From contig BSQZ01000033.1 of assembly GCA_033239005.1 (NCBI GenBank), positions 6,035,001 through 6,099,000 of the forward strand: DNA of 64,000 nucleotides, written 5' to 3'. The stretch is from Lamellibrachia satsuma (taxonomy: Eukaryota; Annelida; Polychaeta; Sabellida; Siboglinidae). The notes under the pieces are model-generated. The model worked only from the letters and a program-made list of their open reading frames with translations. It did not search any database and had not been told where the DNA came from. Positions 49,113 to 59,604 of the stretch are shown here, in pieces. Made by a program: the position numbers and the translations under genes. Within the stretch, counting starts at the first letter, position 1. Each line of letters opens with the position of its first letter.

Positions 49113-49214
49113 GCATTGCATTGAATTTCGTGCACACAAGTAACGAAGTTAAAATTCGGTTTTGTATTACTTACAAGTAAAAGTAGGTTGTAGAATAAAA
49201 TAAAGTCATGATCA

Positions 49215-51165
49215 GGTCTACTGCCAGTGGTAAAGTACATACGGTATAAAAGAGTTCTTGAATCGTTCAGTTCTGCATCGAGGCATAGTGTACTTGCAGT
49301 TACTTCGGGTTGAGTGTGTAGGTTCCCTAACTGGAGGCAGAAGATGATGCAACTTGTGATTATGTATTTGCATGTTCGCAAATACAGTTCTGCATAGTGT
49401 TTCCCTCCGGTCTGCCAGTGTTGGGATTCCCGCTGTGACGATGACTTCGGCGTAAAGCATATTTTAGAAGATTATGCGCATTGCTCGTCTTTGTATGGAT
49501 TCGAGCTGCTTCGTTTGCGGTTTAGTTAAAATCGTGTGCCACACCTGGCAAGCGTATTCAACCACTGATCGGACCAGTGATCGATGTGTAAATGTTAACG
49601 AGGTGGTGTTATTCAACTCCAGCTCGGCTGAGCAGTATTATGAAACATTGTTGTTGTTGCGATGCTTTGGCGGTTATTTCGTCAATGTGGGATTGCCACT
49701 TTAAATCAGCTGTTAGTGTGACACCTAATAGTCGTGTTGACTTCACTTGTTCGATGGGTCTGTCGTTGATGGTTAGCGGCGGGATGTCTAACGGTGATCT
49801 CTTGAAACAGATGCGTAGCTCCTTCGTCTTATCGTAATTGAGTGCCATTTTGTTGTTCGCCGTCCACAGTGCGACTTCGGTTGCTACTGTTTGTAGTCAA
49901 TATATTTCACATGTCCGCAGGATGTTTGTAAGTCGTGTATGTGGTGCATCAAGCCGATAGAGCCGAATATTGTTCCTTGTGGGAACACCTGCATTGATAG
50001 TAGTGAAATCCGATTTCACGTTGCCGATCTTTACTCGCTGTTTGCGTTGGCCCAGGAAAGATGTCAGTCATTTGATGATGATGACGTTCTGGAGTCCAAG
50101 TGAAGTGCATTTAGTAAGTAGAGCATGGTGGTCAACTCTATCAAAAGCTTTGCTAAAATCGACAAGAAGGATACGTTTCATGGTTTCGGGTGTGTCGAGT
50201 GCGTATTTCCACTCGTGTAACAGCTCGATCAATGCGTGCTCAGTGGATGTTCCCTTTATTAACCCATATTGTTTGGGGTCGACCTGGTTGCTGGCAATGT
50301 CCGTTATCCAATCACAGATGAATTTCTCCAGGCACTTCGATAGGACCGGTGTTAGAGAAACTGGGCGTAAGTCTTTGTGGATGAGCGTAGGTCTTACTTT
50401 GGGTATAGGTCGAATGTCGGTGCATTTCCACAGCATGGGCACGGCTCCTTCTCGTAGGCCGCTGTTAAAGATCGCACAGACGGGAGGAGCGAGGATGGTG
50501 GCATAGTCGTGTAGGGTCCAGTTGGGTCTCACCGGGGCCTACTGCTTTGTCTGTTTTAACTCGCGATAGTGATTTGGCTACTTCGCTAACGTTGATGATG
50601 TAGGCATCAGTGACGATGGTGTCAGCTCCCGGTGGTAAAAAGGTGTCATTGGGTGACAGTGGAGTAAAGTCATTCGACACGGAATTGAAGAAGTCACATA
50701 TGTCTTTGGCGAGAGCACTGCTTGTAGATTGTCACACTTTACTTTAACACCTGCAAGATCTTTCACATTGTTCCACCATTGTTTTGGGTGTTCATTTTCG
50801 AGAGACTGGATTTTCCGTTGGTAGTACTTTCGTTGTTATGATTTTCTCTCACGGTTAGCCTTGTTTCTGTACAACCTGTACAGTAGTTGGTTTCTAGAAA
50901 GAAGTGCGTTCTGACGGCGGCTGATAAGTCTGATTTCGCGTTCTGCTGGAAGATGCGTGTCCAGCAAAATTCTGATGCTAGAATTGTACAGCAACATTCT
51001 GATGCTAGAATTGAAGAAGTTCAGTTGTTGTTCGCATGTTGGCAAGTGGAACAGCGTTTTCCGTGAGGTGAGGCTGAGCGCTGCCGCAAAACGAGCTCGG
51101 TCGCTGGGTTTGTGACTGCGCGAGGACGTCTTTGTGATCACTGGTTCGCTATGTTTCACGTACAT
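49215..51165 (-). pseudogene. CR1/L2-like LINE ORF2 remnant, catalytic YADD region deleted
   Basis: Minus strand, 51165 down to 49215: endonuclease-RT linker with a RQNALLSRNQLLYRLYRNK block; AVGPGE; RT at 50532-50068 (IRPIPKVRPTL, LRPVSLTPVLSKCLEKFI, YGLIKGTSTEHALIELL, LVDFSKAFDRVDHHALL); then NKMALNYDKTKELRICF, LLGVTLTADLKWQSHI, EYACQVWHT, LESIQRRAMRI and IPTLADRRETLC, HKLHHLLP, RCRTERFKNSFIPY. Sequence that should hold the (F/Y)xDD box, between about 49980 and 49850, is missing. Frames change several times. Dead element. Confidence 0.87.
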
Positions 51166-51410
51166 CTAAGGGGTACATACTACCTCCTTGTGGTCTGACA
51201 GGCCAATCGGCGCATTGATAACAGGACGGCCTATTTTAGGCGCACAGCCCAAAACCCATGACTTGTTTCGATTTAAACCATGGTTTTCAGTACACTTGTA
51301 TTTATCGATTATTATTATTATTATTATCATCTTTATTCGGACCCAAGATCCACAAACATGTACATATTAAACAAATAACTATAAGTTAGAAATAGCAGCT
51401 AGAAAACCAA

Positions 51411-51969
51411 TTATATTGTGGTGAGACATGAAATCACAGCATTACATTCTTCCTTATTTAAGACAGCGTCATTGTTACAATCTTTCATTTCCACCAATTC
51501 ACAAATATTTTTTGCATTGTCATAGTATGTAGCATTGACATCGATATTCCACATTTCTTTACATTTATGCCTAATAGCTCTCATATAGGCGCATACAAAT
51601 AGTTCATGGTGAATCGTGTTATATTTGGACATAATGCGTTTTACATTCTTGCCCATAATGGATCTATAAACAAATGCCATTGTATTTGCTATATAATTAA
51701 CAACCATGTTGTCTGACTACTGTTCTATAAAACTTTATAAACTTATAGACCAAAGCAACATCTAAAGGTATAGTACATTCAGCAATTATTGGTATTAAAT
51801 CTATGTGCGAACCATATGGTAGCTTCCATACCTTACCCAAAGCATTACGCCACTGTATGCACATCTTGTTAACACTGTCATGCCACAGTGGCCATAGTTG
51901 AAATCCGTATAGTACTAAGTACTTTTCCCAGATGTATAGTTTTCTCACATGCAGAAACGTCCGTACCAT
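51411..51969 (-). pseudogene. 3' end of a LINE RT ORF
   Basis: Two minus-strand frames joined at about 51700 read YGFQLWPLWHDSVNKMCIQW, RNALGKVWKLPYGSHIDLIP, ECTIPLDVAL and KFIKFYRT. This matches the post-RT segment (a xxYGxxxWG block, then WRxALRxxWxLPxxTHxxLLP and IPLDxxLxxRFxKF) of LINE ORFs. The element start is absent. The strand is the same as 49215-51165, but it is a different family. Confidence 0.72.
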
Positions 51970-52059
51970 TTATTTCAAACTGCGGATCATCATCCTTATC
52001 AGAGCAATGATGCACCTTTCTTTTATCTAATTAGTATCAGGTCATGTATAAGTAATTGT

Positions 52060-52251
52060 TCAGCATAGTAAGCTATCAAGTTCAATTTGAACTATATTGT
52101 CGTTGATAAACGTCGCAGCAACAGTTGAAGTTGTGCTCTCTTCGTGTAGGTGTTGATGTCGTTTAAGGTCGCGGTACCGCTTACTGCGGCTCGGTACCTT
52201 AGACGTTCCTTTTCGATGCTGTTCGGTAATTAAACGACCACGTAGCGCCAT
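52060..52251 (-). other. Small divergent ORF beside PICK1, possible first exon
   Basis: A 63-codon minus-strand frame starts with ATG at 52251, 225 bp from the PICK1 start codon and pointing away from it. The peptide is basic at first (RSKRYRDLKRHQHLHEE) and then acidic/hydrophobic. I do not recognise it. An open frame in GC-richer DNA next to a gene start could be a coding exon sharing a bidirectional promoter, or chance. Confidence 0.25.
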
Positions 52252-52476
52252 CTAGCCCTCTTGTTTGCTGTGTAAGAGAAAGTGGACCCGTTAGGATTGT
52301 TGACAAATGTATTGGTAAAAATATCGTATATTCCAACTTGGTTAAATTATTAAAACGACAATGAACGACAATTTATAAAAGGAAAATTCAGTTCTTTCAC
52401 GTTAAAGATACTGCGGATGGAATTACTAAGCTATTCATCGAAATAATTGACGCAACATTGCCAACAAGCATCAATA
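52252..52476 (+). promoter_or_regulatory. PICK1: PICK1 promoter / 5' UTR region
   Basis: The sequence between the divergent ORF start and the PICK1 ATG must hold the 5' leader. No TATA box at a convincing distance was found. The leader immediately before the ATG reads caacaagcatcaata. Position is inferred from the first coding exon only. Confidence 0.35.
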
Positions 52477-52508
52477 ATGATGGACGATTATTTACAAGAA
52501 GATAAACT
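52477..52508 (+). CDS. PICK1: PICK1 exon 1 (start codon)
   Basis: ATG ATG GAC GAT TAT TTA CAA GAA GAT AAA CT, ending at donor gtaagt in phase 2. It encodes MMDDYLQEDKL, the counterpart of the acidic N-terminus of animal PICK1, whose EEDKLG lies just before the PDZ domain. It joins precisely to 53355 (CT|G). The second ATG could also serve as start. Confidence 0.9.
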
Positions 52509-53209
52509 GTAAGTTATCACTATGACATTCAGGTTATACATTTTAGTTAGGTTTAGTTTAGGTCCGTCACACGTAGCAGACGTCTATGCTAAATAATGAT
52601 GGAAACTGTCAAAATAAACGTATAACATATGGTCGAATCCCTAGCTTAGGCCTAGGCCCTAGCCTAGCCCATGTCATATCATAGCCGGTTAGCCGGTCAA
52701 ACGACATGGAAGTTGAGTTGAACTTGACACGATGAGATAATTTTTTAATACTATCAAGGAAACAAATTATTATATTACTATTTATTTAACACATATTATA
52801 TAGTATTGACCTAACAATACAATGCATAGGAGTCGTGTCATGATACTGTCAAAGTTCTGTCACAGTCTGTGTCATACTACACTTAATAAATTATAATAAT
52901 TGTGTCATTCCTTGGCTTAGTAGCACAGGTCCAGTTGCTTAAAAACTAAGGCTTGCGTGTGGCACTTCCGAACCTATTCTGGTTCGCAGCTACATAACAT
53001 AAGATTTTAAACTGACACGCACTAACTGTTTCACATGTGTAATAATTGAATATAAGTACGTTTATCATGTCCAGTGGGCAATATTTTCCTAAATCACATG
53101 TTAACTGCTTTCATCACAAAGCATCATTATTTTATATTTATATGTATGGTTATTGTCAAGTGACTTTCGTGATATATATAATAATGATTACATACATGAA
53201 ATATATGTT

Positions 53210-53392
53210 TATGTGATATCTGGAAGTGTTGTTTTTGTGGGGGTATGATAGTGACATCTGGAAGTGTTGTTGTTGTAGGGGTATGATGGTGACATCTGGA
53301 AGTGTTGTTGTTGTAGGGGTATGATGGTGACATCTGGAAGTGTTGTTGTTGTAGGGGTATGATGGTGACATCTGGAAGTGTTACTCTTGTAA
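53210..53392. repeat. 38-bp minisatellite copying the exon 2 splice acceptor
   Basis: The unit gtgacatctggaagtgttgt plus tgttgtaggggtatgatg recurs with an exact 38-bp period at about 53251, 53289, 53327 and 53365; a diverged unit precedes them (about 53211). Each unit contains both the intron end (ttgttgttgtag) and the first 20 or so bases of exon 2. The last unit runs into the real exon. Confidence 0.96.
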
Positions 53393-53595
53393 AGGACCCA
53401 CAGAATCTTATTGGAATCAGCATAGGTGGTGGAGCACCTTATTGCCCTTGTCTCTACGTGGTTCAAGTTTTTGACAATACCCCTGCGGCAAAGGATGGCA
53501 CCCTGGCATCTGGGGATGAGATTGTGGGAGTCAATGGGAAATGTGTGAAAGGGAAGACAAAGGTGGAAGTTGCCCGATGTATACAGGCTGTGAAG
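53355..53595 (+). CDS. PICK1: PICK1 exon 2: PDZ domain
   Basis: A 241-nt exon (phase 2 to 0), acceptor gttgttgtag, donor gtactg. Residues about 11-91: GMMVTSGSVTLVKDPQNLIG, ISIGGGAPYCPCLYVVQVFD, NTPAAKDGTLASGDEIVGVN and KGKTKVEVARCIQAVK. The LIGISIGGG loop binds the C-terminal carboxylate of partners (AMPA receptor GluA2, PKC-alpha in vertebrates); the Lys-Asp pair (residues 24-25) corresponds to K27-D28 of the mammalian protein. PICK1 is a cytosolic adaptor linking PDZ ligands to curved membranes. The acceptor is one of about five near-identical tandem copies; only the last keeps the frame open. Confidence 0.97.
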
Positions 53596-53684
53596 GTACT
53601 GTTGATTCTTCACATTCGGACACATTTCTATCAACAGTTTTATAGAGGATAGATAGAAGGGGCAACAGCTTTTAATGTCTGTTC

Positions 53685-53815
53685 TGTAAGACACAGGCGA
53701 TGTGGAGTGAATGAAATTGCCCAAGTTTCGAAACAGCAAGAGGTGGTTTCAAACCCCGGTCCCTCGACCGATAGTCCAATCTTCTACCACAGAGCCACCA
53801 AGTCACATGATGCAG
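53685..53815 (-). mobile_element. tRNA-derived SINE head in PICK1 intron 2
   Basis: The minus strand reads tgacttggtggctctgtggt (A-box region), then ggggtttgaaaccacctctt (B box) and ttgctgtttcgaaacttggg, ending with cacatcgcctgtgtcttaca. Same layout as 24525-24680. Appears truncated. Confidence 0.72.
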
Positions 53816-53974
53816 TAATTTCAGGGTAGTATATTCAGTTTTAAATATTTTCTATTCTCCAATCATTTATTTTTACCTACATTAAAATTGTAATTTGTTA
53901 CAAAGTATTTGAACTACAGAGATCAGGTTTTATTAATTGTCATATACGTTGTTTGGGCACACATGGTATTTCTC

Positions 53975-55700
53975 CATGATGTTAATATGGAGAAACTTTT
54001 GACACTGTAAACAGAACATTCCTATGGTTGAAATTATTATCAAATAATATTGATGGAAACATTTTCACTGTGATATTTAACTTATATAAGGAAGCCAAAT
54101 CATGTATTATGAATACATTTACAAAACATTTGTCACCTTTCTTCCCATGTAATATTGGAGTTCGACAAGGCGAAAATTTGTCACCACTAATGTTTGCATT
54201 ATTTTTGAATGATCTTGAAACACATCTGTCAAATGCATATGGGGGTTTAACCTACATTTCTAGTCTAATGGAAAATTGTTTTGAAAAAGAGGACATTGTT
54301 GTGTATCTAAAGCTTTTTGTGTTGCTGTATGCTGATGATACAATTGTATTAGCAGAGTCACCTACTCAGTTACAATCTGCACTTGACGCCCTATTTAACT
54401 ATTGCAAAACTTGGAAATTGCATGTTAATACTGCCAAAACTAAGGTGTTAGTATTCTCAAGGGGGAAGATTAGAAAATTGCCAGAATTTAAATTTGGACC
54501 AAATAAGCTTGCCATTGTAGATAAGTATAACTATCTAGGAATTAATTTTAACTATAATGGTAGATTCTCTAAAGCAATCAGACATTTATATGAACAGGCA
54601 AACCGAGCAATGTTATGTTTAATTTCTAAAGCTAGGAAGCTAAAACTTCCTGTTGATATCCAGTTAGAACTATTTGATTCCCTTATATGCCCAGTATTGT
54701 TATATGGATGTGAAGTATGGGGATGTGAAAATATTATGTTAACTGAAAAGCTACATAGGAAATTTTGTAAAATTTTACTTGGGGTAAACAATAGAACACA
54801 TACTTCCATGGTTTATGGAGAACTTGGGCAATTTCCACTAAATATTAAAATAAACAGTAGATTGTTGAATTTTTGGGGAAAACTATTGATGGGAAAGGAA
54901 TCTAAACTGTCTTGCATTATGTATAAATTATTATATCAATTATATGTTAAAAATATCTTTGAATCCCCCTTGGATTACTCATGTTAAATACATTTTAAAT
55001 AACACTGGCCTATCTAACTTGTGGCTGAATCAAGAAATAGTGAATCTTAAATGGTTTAAAGCAGTTGTCAAATTGAAACTTCCTGACCAGTATCATCAGC
55101 AGTGGGGTAGTAATATTTGCAATAGCGATGGGTGTATAACCTACAGAATAATTAAACATGATTTTAAAATGGAGAAATATTTGCTGGTGTTACCACCAAA
55201 TCTATCTAGACCTCTGTGTAAATTTCGTACTTGTAATCATCGGTTGCCTATTCAGCAAGGCAGGTATAGTGGAATCGATAGGCAAGAGAGATTTTGTACT
55301 CTGTGTGATTGTAATGATATTGGAGATGAGTTTCATTATTTGTTTAAATGTACTTTTTTTCAAGAAGCTAGAATTAAATTTATTTCTAGATATTATTTTG
55401 TGAGACCAAACACTTTAAAAATGGACCAGTTGTTTAATTTGACAAGCCATGCAAAGCTAATTAAATTATGTAAATTCGTACAGGAGATTTTAAATAGCTT
55501 TAAGTTGTAAGTAGATCTTCCTGTGATACTTTTGTGTTTTGTATTTTGGTAAAACCATTTACCAATGTAATTTATAAGTATTATTGAAGCCTGGATTACA
55601 TACACTTATAGCCATCTCACATTGTAACAGTATGCAACATTGTGATTCTCATGTAACCTAATAAGGTTTTTGAGAATAAAGTTGAAGTTGAAGTTGGAAG
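53975..55700 (+). mobile_element. 5'-truncated LINE in PICK1 intron 2
   Basis: Starts within the RT (YEKAFDTV-like codons near 53985 in a shifted frame) and continues through 54028-54987: NIGVRQGENLSPLMFALFLN, LLYADDTIVLAESPTQL, HVNTAKTKVLVFSRG, LICPVLLYGCEVWG. A single frameshift near 54950 leads to 54944-55510 (QQGRYSGIDRQERFCTLCD, DEFHYLFKC, ending FKL). The 3' end has an AATAAA followed by gttgaagttgaagttg repeats. Sense orientation relative to PICK1. Probably recent, since only one frameshift disrupts about 500 codons. Confidence 0.9.
54028..55510 (+). pseudogene. LINE RT ORF with one frameshift
   Basis: The first frame (to 54987) carries the GVRQGxxLSPxxF box and the LLYADD catalytic box; the second (from 54944) carries the zinc-knuckle-like RFCTLCDCNDIGDEFHYLFK end typical of this LINE lineage. 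It differs clearly from the CR1-like families elsewhere in the window. The frames overlap between 54944 and 54987, marking the frameshift. Confidence 0.88.
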
Positions 55701-55806
55701 TTCACCAGCCATTTGGTGAAATGATGCAGAATGATTCATGGGGGTATAATTTTGTTTTGTGTGACACAAATTGTGTCAATAATTAAAATGTGTTTTGTCC
55801 ATCAAG

Positions 55807-55873
55807 GGTGAGGTTGTTATCAACTACAACAAGTTGCATGCTGACCAGAAGCAAGGCAAGACTCTGGATATTG
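55807..55873 (+). CDS. PICK1: PICK1 exon 3: PDZ end and linker
   Basis: A 67-nt exon (phase 0 to 1), acceptor ccatcaag, donor gtgagt. It encodes GEVVINYNKLHADQKQGKTL followed by DI, equivalent to the last PDZ strand and the linker to the BAR domain in vertebrate PICK1. Joins in phase to 56441 (GTG Val) or to the optional exon at 55999. Confidence 0.95.
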
Positions 55874-55998
55874 GTGAGTCTGGATCTGCATTTGGAAGAA
55901 TTATTGTATTATATTATTCTTTAAAAACGCCAGCCAGTGCAGGATTACCTCAAATCAAACATTGCAATTACTGGTCATAAAGTATTTCATCAGCATAG

Positions 55999-56024
55999 GT
56001 GCCGACCCTGAGCGATACACACAG
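55999..56024 (+). CDS. PICK1: Candidate optional PICK1 microexon
   Basis: A 26-nt open segment between an AG (cagcatag) and a donor (gtatgt), phase 1 to 0. With 56293-56341 it adds 25 residues beginning GADPERYTQ between PDZ and BAR without breaking the frame. I know no such insert in vertebrate PICK1. The acceptor has a weak pyrimidine tract. Support: splice sites, phase and lack of stops only. Confidence 0.38.
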
Positions 56025-56292
56025 GTATGTATAACTGGTTGCAGAAATCTGTAAGACCAGAAAGTAGAAACGAACCTGTATCACAGTATGATTATCTACA
56101 TCAGCTGTTATGCAGTACATGTTCAAAAACAGCTCTCCGTGGAATTATGTTTAGCTGTGTTATCTCACCCAACTTCAGTTGTAATGAGTTCACATTTAAC
56201 TTGATTTAAGGAAACTTGTTGTTTATATACAGTTCATATAAAATACTAAATATAATTATGTGACAATGATATTTTGTGTCTACAAAAAACAG

Positions 56293-56341
56293 ATGTTGCT
56301 CAGTTTGTCATATGGAGTGCTTGTGTCAAGACTAAAGTCCA
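56293..56341 (+). CDS. PICK1: Candidate optional PICK1 exon, second part
   Basis: A 49-nt open segment between caaaaaacag and donor gtaagt, phase 0 to 1, reading MLLSLSYGVLVSRLKS. It fits downstream of 55999-56024 and upstream of 56441. If used, the first BAR-side codon changes from Val to Met. The hydrophobic, helix-like stretch could alter the PDZ-BAR linker. Confidence 0.4.
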
Positions 56342-56440
56342 GTAAGTAATTAATTTGCTGATGCAGCAAAGTTGCTCAGCTGAATCTATAAAGTAGGAGC
56401 TTTTTGGTGTAATTTGTTGTCAAAATCTAATTTGTTGCAG

Positions 56441-56530
56441 TGCTGAAGAAAGTAAAACATCGGGTGGTGGAGACAATGAATTCAGGCACAGCAGACTCCC
56501 TCGGTCTCAGTCGGGCCATCCTCTGTAACG
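56441..56530 (+). CDS. PICK1: PICK1 exon 4: start of BAR domain
   Basis: A 90-nt exon (phase 1 to 1), acceptor tttgttgcag, donor gttagt. It encodes LKKVKHRVVETMNSGTADSL and GLSRAILCN, closely matching the conserved start of the PICK1 crescent (BAR) region. The exon end and donor are repeated downstream in an 84-bp tandem array. Confidence 0.96.
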
Positions 56531-56775
56531 GTTAGTTCCTCTCACACCTCTGCCCATTCCCTGTAACACTAACAGTCAGTCCTCTCAGCCACAGTAGGAC
56601 CATCCTCTGTGAAGGTTAGTTTCTCTCTCACCTCAGCCCATTCCCTGTAACACTAACAGTCAGTCCGCTCAGCCACAGTAGGACCATCCTATGTGAAGGT
56701 TAGTTCCATTCCCTGTAACACTAACAGGCAGCTCTCTCAACCACAGTGGGGGCATCATCCTCTGTAACGATCCTA
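56500..56775. repeat. 84-bp tandem repeat copying the exon 4 splice donor
   Basis: The segment ggaccatcctctgtgaaggttagt recurs so that the donor-like gttagt lies at 56531 (real), 56615 and 56699, an exact 84-bp period; a fourth, shorter unit ends near 56775. Each unit holds the last 15 or so bases of exon 4 plus intron start. Confidence 0.92.
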
Positions 56776-57035
56776 CCAAAATTAAATTGTTTCACTTGTA
56801 TCATTTTAGAATCATATTATCGAAAAACAAAGTTATCTGGCATCCACTATTGCATGCTAGTGCAAAAGTTTAACTAGTTTGGATGAAATCATCAGACACA
56901 CTATTAAATAACTTTTTACAGGATCCTAATAAAATTCAACAAAGACATTAAAAGTTGTTTGACTCTATATACTGTGATGTAAAACTTTTCACACGTTTGC
57001 AAATTACCTGAGCAAATGATCAAAGTTAATTCTTT

Positions 57036-57210
57036 CGATGATGAGCTATTGAACGGTTGCCATTGTTTAATGCAGGATGAGCTATGTTGTATGTATAAAT
57101 GCCCGTGTGAAGTGTCATGTGTTGTGTGTACAGATGCCCTTGTTAAATGCAGATGAGCTATGTTGTATGTATAAATACCCCTGTGTTGTGGCTACAGATG
57201 CCCTTGTGAA
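57036..57210. repeat. 76-bp tandem duplicate copying the exon 5 splice acceptor
   Basis: gatgagctatgttgtatgta starts at 57076 and again at 57152 (period 76); a more diverged trace lies near 57040. Each unit includes a tacag acceptor followed by atgcccttgt, the start of exon 5. The upstream copy (acceptor at about 57133) runs into TGA after six codons. Confidence 0.9.
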
Positions 57211-57314
57211 GAAGCTAGAAGAACTAGAGAAGACAGCAGATATGTACCGTGGTCTGATGGCTCATTCACACCGCCTGCTCAAAGGCTTCTTTGACCTCTC
57301 ACAAGCCCATCGTG
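57198..57314 (+). CDS. PICK1: PICK1 exon 5: BAR domain helix 1
   Basis: A 117-nt exon (phase 1-1), acceptor gtggctacag, donor gtcagt. It encodes DALVKKLEELEKTADMYRGL, then SHRLLKGFFDLSQAHR, an amphipathic helical segment strongly matching vertebrate PICK1 (LVKRLEELERTAELYKG). BAR domains dimerise and bind curved membrane. Confidence 0.96.
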
Positions 57315-57996
57315 GTCAGTAGAAATCTCTGTGTGGTTTTTCTAAGGGATGGTATACACACTGAGTCACTAAATCATTACTCATATCATGTAAACTGGCA
57401 TATATGACTAATATTTAAATAATAGTAATAATAATAATTATTTCAATGATCCAAGAAAACATACAGTTTATGTACGAAAATTTCAATATTACTTTATATC
57501 TTTACCAATCACAACAGTTTAGACAACATTTTGAAAGATGGTAGCTCCTACTTTTATTTTTAGATTCATCATTTTACACGAATATGGTTATGATCGTGAC
57601 AAGGAGTGGTAGAAATTGGTGATATTATGAGTAAATTTCTTCTGTCATACTTAATTGCTGGGTATTAACATTGTTATGTACAGTGAAGTGTATGTATTGT
57701 TATTATTTAGATAAATATAAAGTTGTTACAACCATTCATAACATGCAGACTTAAATATTCATTTTATTTTTAGGTTTCTTCTTGTTCGAGTTAACCTACA
57801 TAACAAAACATTGAATTTGTGGAGTGTTTTTAATTCAACTGTGCATTATGTTATCAAAATACACTCCATGAATGACTGAACTGTGGGCTGAATGTTGCTT
57901 TTATATATCAAAGTAGCATATCTAAAAAATTCTTAGAACTGAATGCCTTGACAATTTGGTGAAGTTGTGACTTCCTACATGCTTGTTCAACTGCAG

Positions 57997-58130
57997 CCTT
58001 TGGAGACGTGTTTGCTGGCATTGGTGTGCGTGAACCTCAGGCGAATGCAAGTGAGGCTTTCACTCAGTTTGGCGAGGCACATCGCGAGGTTGAGAGATTT
58101 GCTATCAAAATGCTGCAGACTGTTAAACCT
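57997..58130 (+). CDS. PICK1: PICK1 exon 6: BAR domain
   Basis: A 134-nt exon (phase 1 to 0), acceptor caactgcag, donor gtgagt. It encodes AFGDVFAGIGVREPQANASE, AFTQFGEAHREVERFAI and KMLQTVKP. The IGVREPQ..ASEAF signature is specific to PICK1. Confidence 0.97.
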
Positions 58131-58626
58131 GTGAGTATCTCTTCAGGATTCATGGGTTTGAATTTGTCTAATTGTTCCTTTTTACCAGATTGCAAATTTG
58201 TATCTTGTTTTCTTGTTATTTTGCTATATTTGCATCCTCATTCAGTCTGTCTGGAGCGATTAACTGCTGACAGAAACATTTTGGCAAAGGGAAACATTCC
58301 AAGCAAAGGGCTATAAATAATTTGTCATGAACCTAATGAAATGATGGAAACACTGTTGACATCCTTGTAACATATTACACTTACCTAAATGTGGCGTATT
58401 CATATGAAGAAAAAGACAAATGTCATTTAATTATATAAAATTCCCAATTGTTATACTTTCAGTTCCGTAAGAACTTTCCTCTTTTAACTCGGATGTCTCT
58501 CTCTGTGTTATCTGTTGTGTCAATGACAGCCTCCACATGGTTGTAAGAGTGAGAGAACATATACAAACTCTAAATTCATATAATATTACCCATTCTATCT
58601 ATGAATTGCATGGTGTTTATTTTCAG

Positions 58627-58719
58627 ATGATTGCTGATCTGAACACATTCCTCAACAAGGCTGTACCAGACACACGACTGACTATAAAGAAATACCTTGA
58701 TGCCAAGTTTGAGTATCTT
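58627..58719 (+). CDS. PICK1: PICK1 exon 7: BAR domain lipid-binding helix
   Basis: A 93-nt exon (phase 0-0), acceptor tattttcag, donor gtgaga. It encodes MIADLNTFLNKAVPDTRLTI then KKYLDAKFEYL. The Lys-Lys pair at residues 248-249 corresponds to K251-K252 of the mammalian protein, which take part in membrane binding. Confidence 0.97.
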
Positions 58720-58739
58720 GTGAGAATATTATAGTATGC

Positions 58740-59590
58740 TATGTCTGCAAAACGTCTTTGAAGTTTGTAAATCTTATCAAGGTGACTTCATCAGTGCTAA
58801 TGATGTCCTGATGAATTCTCCTCGATAAGACCATGACAATTTCCACCATGGTAAAAACAAGTTTGTATATGTCAAAATAATAATTTCAACACGAAAACAA
58901 ACTATCCTGATAAATGTTCACTATTTTGTATGACCATTATTGTCTGCAGTCTGTGCCTCTGAAAGGTGCCTTTAAAGGTGCCTTTTATTTTTATAGAATT
59001 AATTTGTTTGTATATTGCCACACTTTTTATATATGAACAGTATAAGTCTGCTATCTCTGCAAAATGTCTTAAAAATATTTTTATAGAATTTTATCTGTAT
59101 TGTCGTAGAACAGATACAGAGTGTGTCAGCATTTAAGATGGTTATGTAAGAATGAATACATTAGAAATCAACACAAGAATAATTACGTCTAACCTTTGGG
59201 AAACAAATGGATGGATACTTGTGAGACTTGTTAACAACAATGGATGGATAGATGTTGTTAGGTAAATTAAATTATAATTTATAATCAAATCACAAATCTT
59301 GTGGAAGGTGTTAATACAATGTGTGCAAGGGCCCACTTTGTACTGGACAAATGTGACACCCAAGCTTTTCCTATTGTAAGCACATATAACATAGCTTTGT
59401 ACCTGTACTGTCTAATACATCTGGAACAATGGATAGTTGTCAGAAATGTAGTTATAAATTATACCAGAAGCATCAGATTAGATTAACAAAATTTGTATCT
59501 ATTTGTGCCCATCATTATGGTAACTTCCACATCCCTTGGCATTCATTGTAGGCATCATCATGTTAAATGGATTGCAGCTGGTTGTATTGA
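58740..59590. other. PICK1 intron 7, first part
   Basis: No exon or transposon recognised. A short duplicated phrase (tatgctatgtctgcaaaacgtctt near 58735 and a similar one near 59045) suggests a local diverged duplication of about 300 bp. Confidence 0.5.
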
Positions 59591-59604
59591 ACTACTAGTT
59601 TCAA

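Noticed and set aside
53127..53739. Minus-strand frames with repeated TTTLPDVTIIP peptides
   Set aside because: They are the antisense of the 38-bp minisatellite and of the PICK1 PDZ exon; the plus strand has the clear homologue.
57077..57197. Extending PICK1 exon 5 upstream to the ATG at 57077
   Set aside because: The extra peptide is the translation of the 76-bp acceptor duplicate; PICK1 similarity begins at 57198 and phase fits only there.
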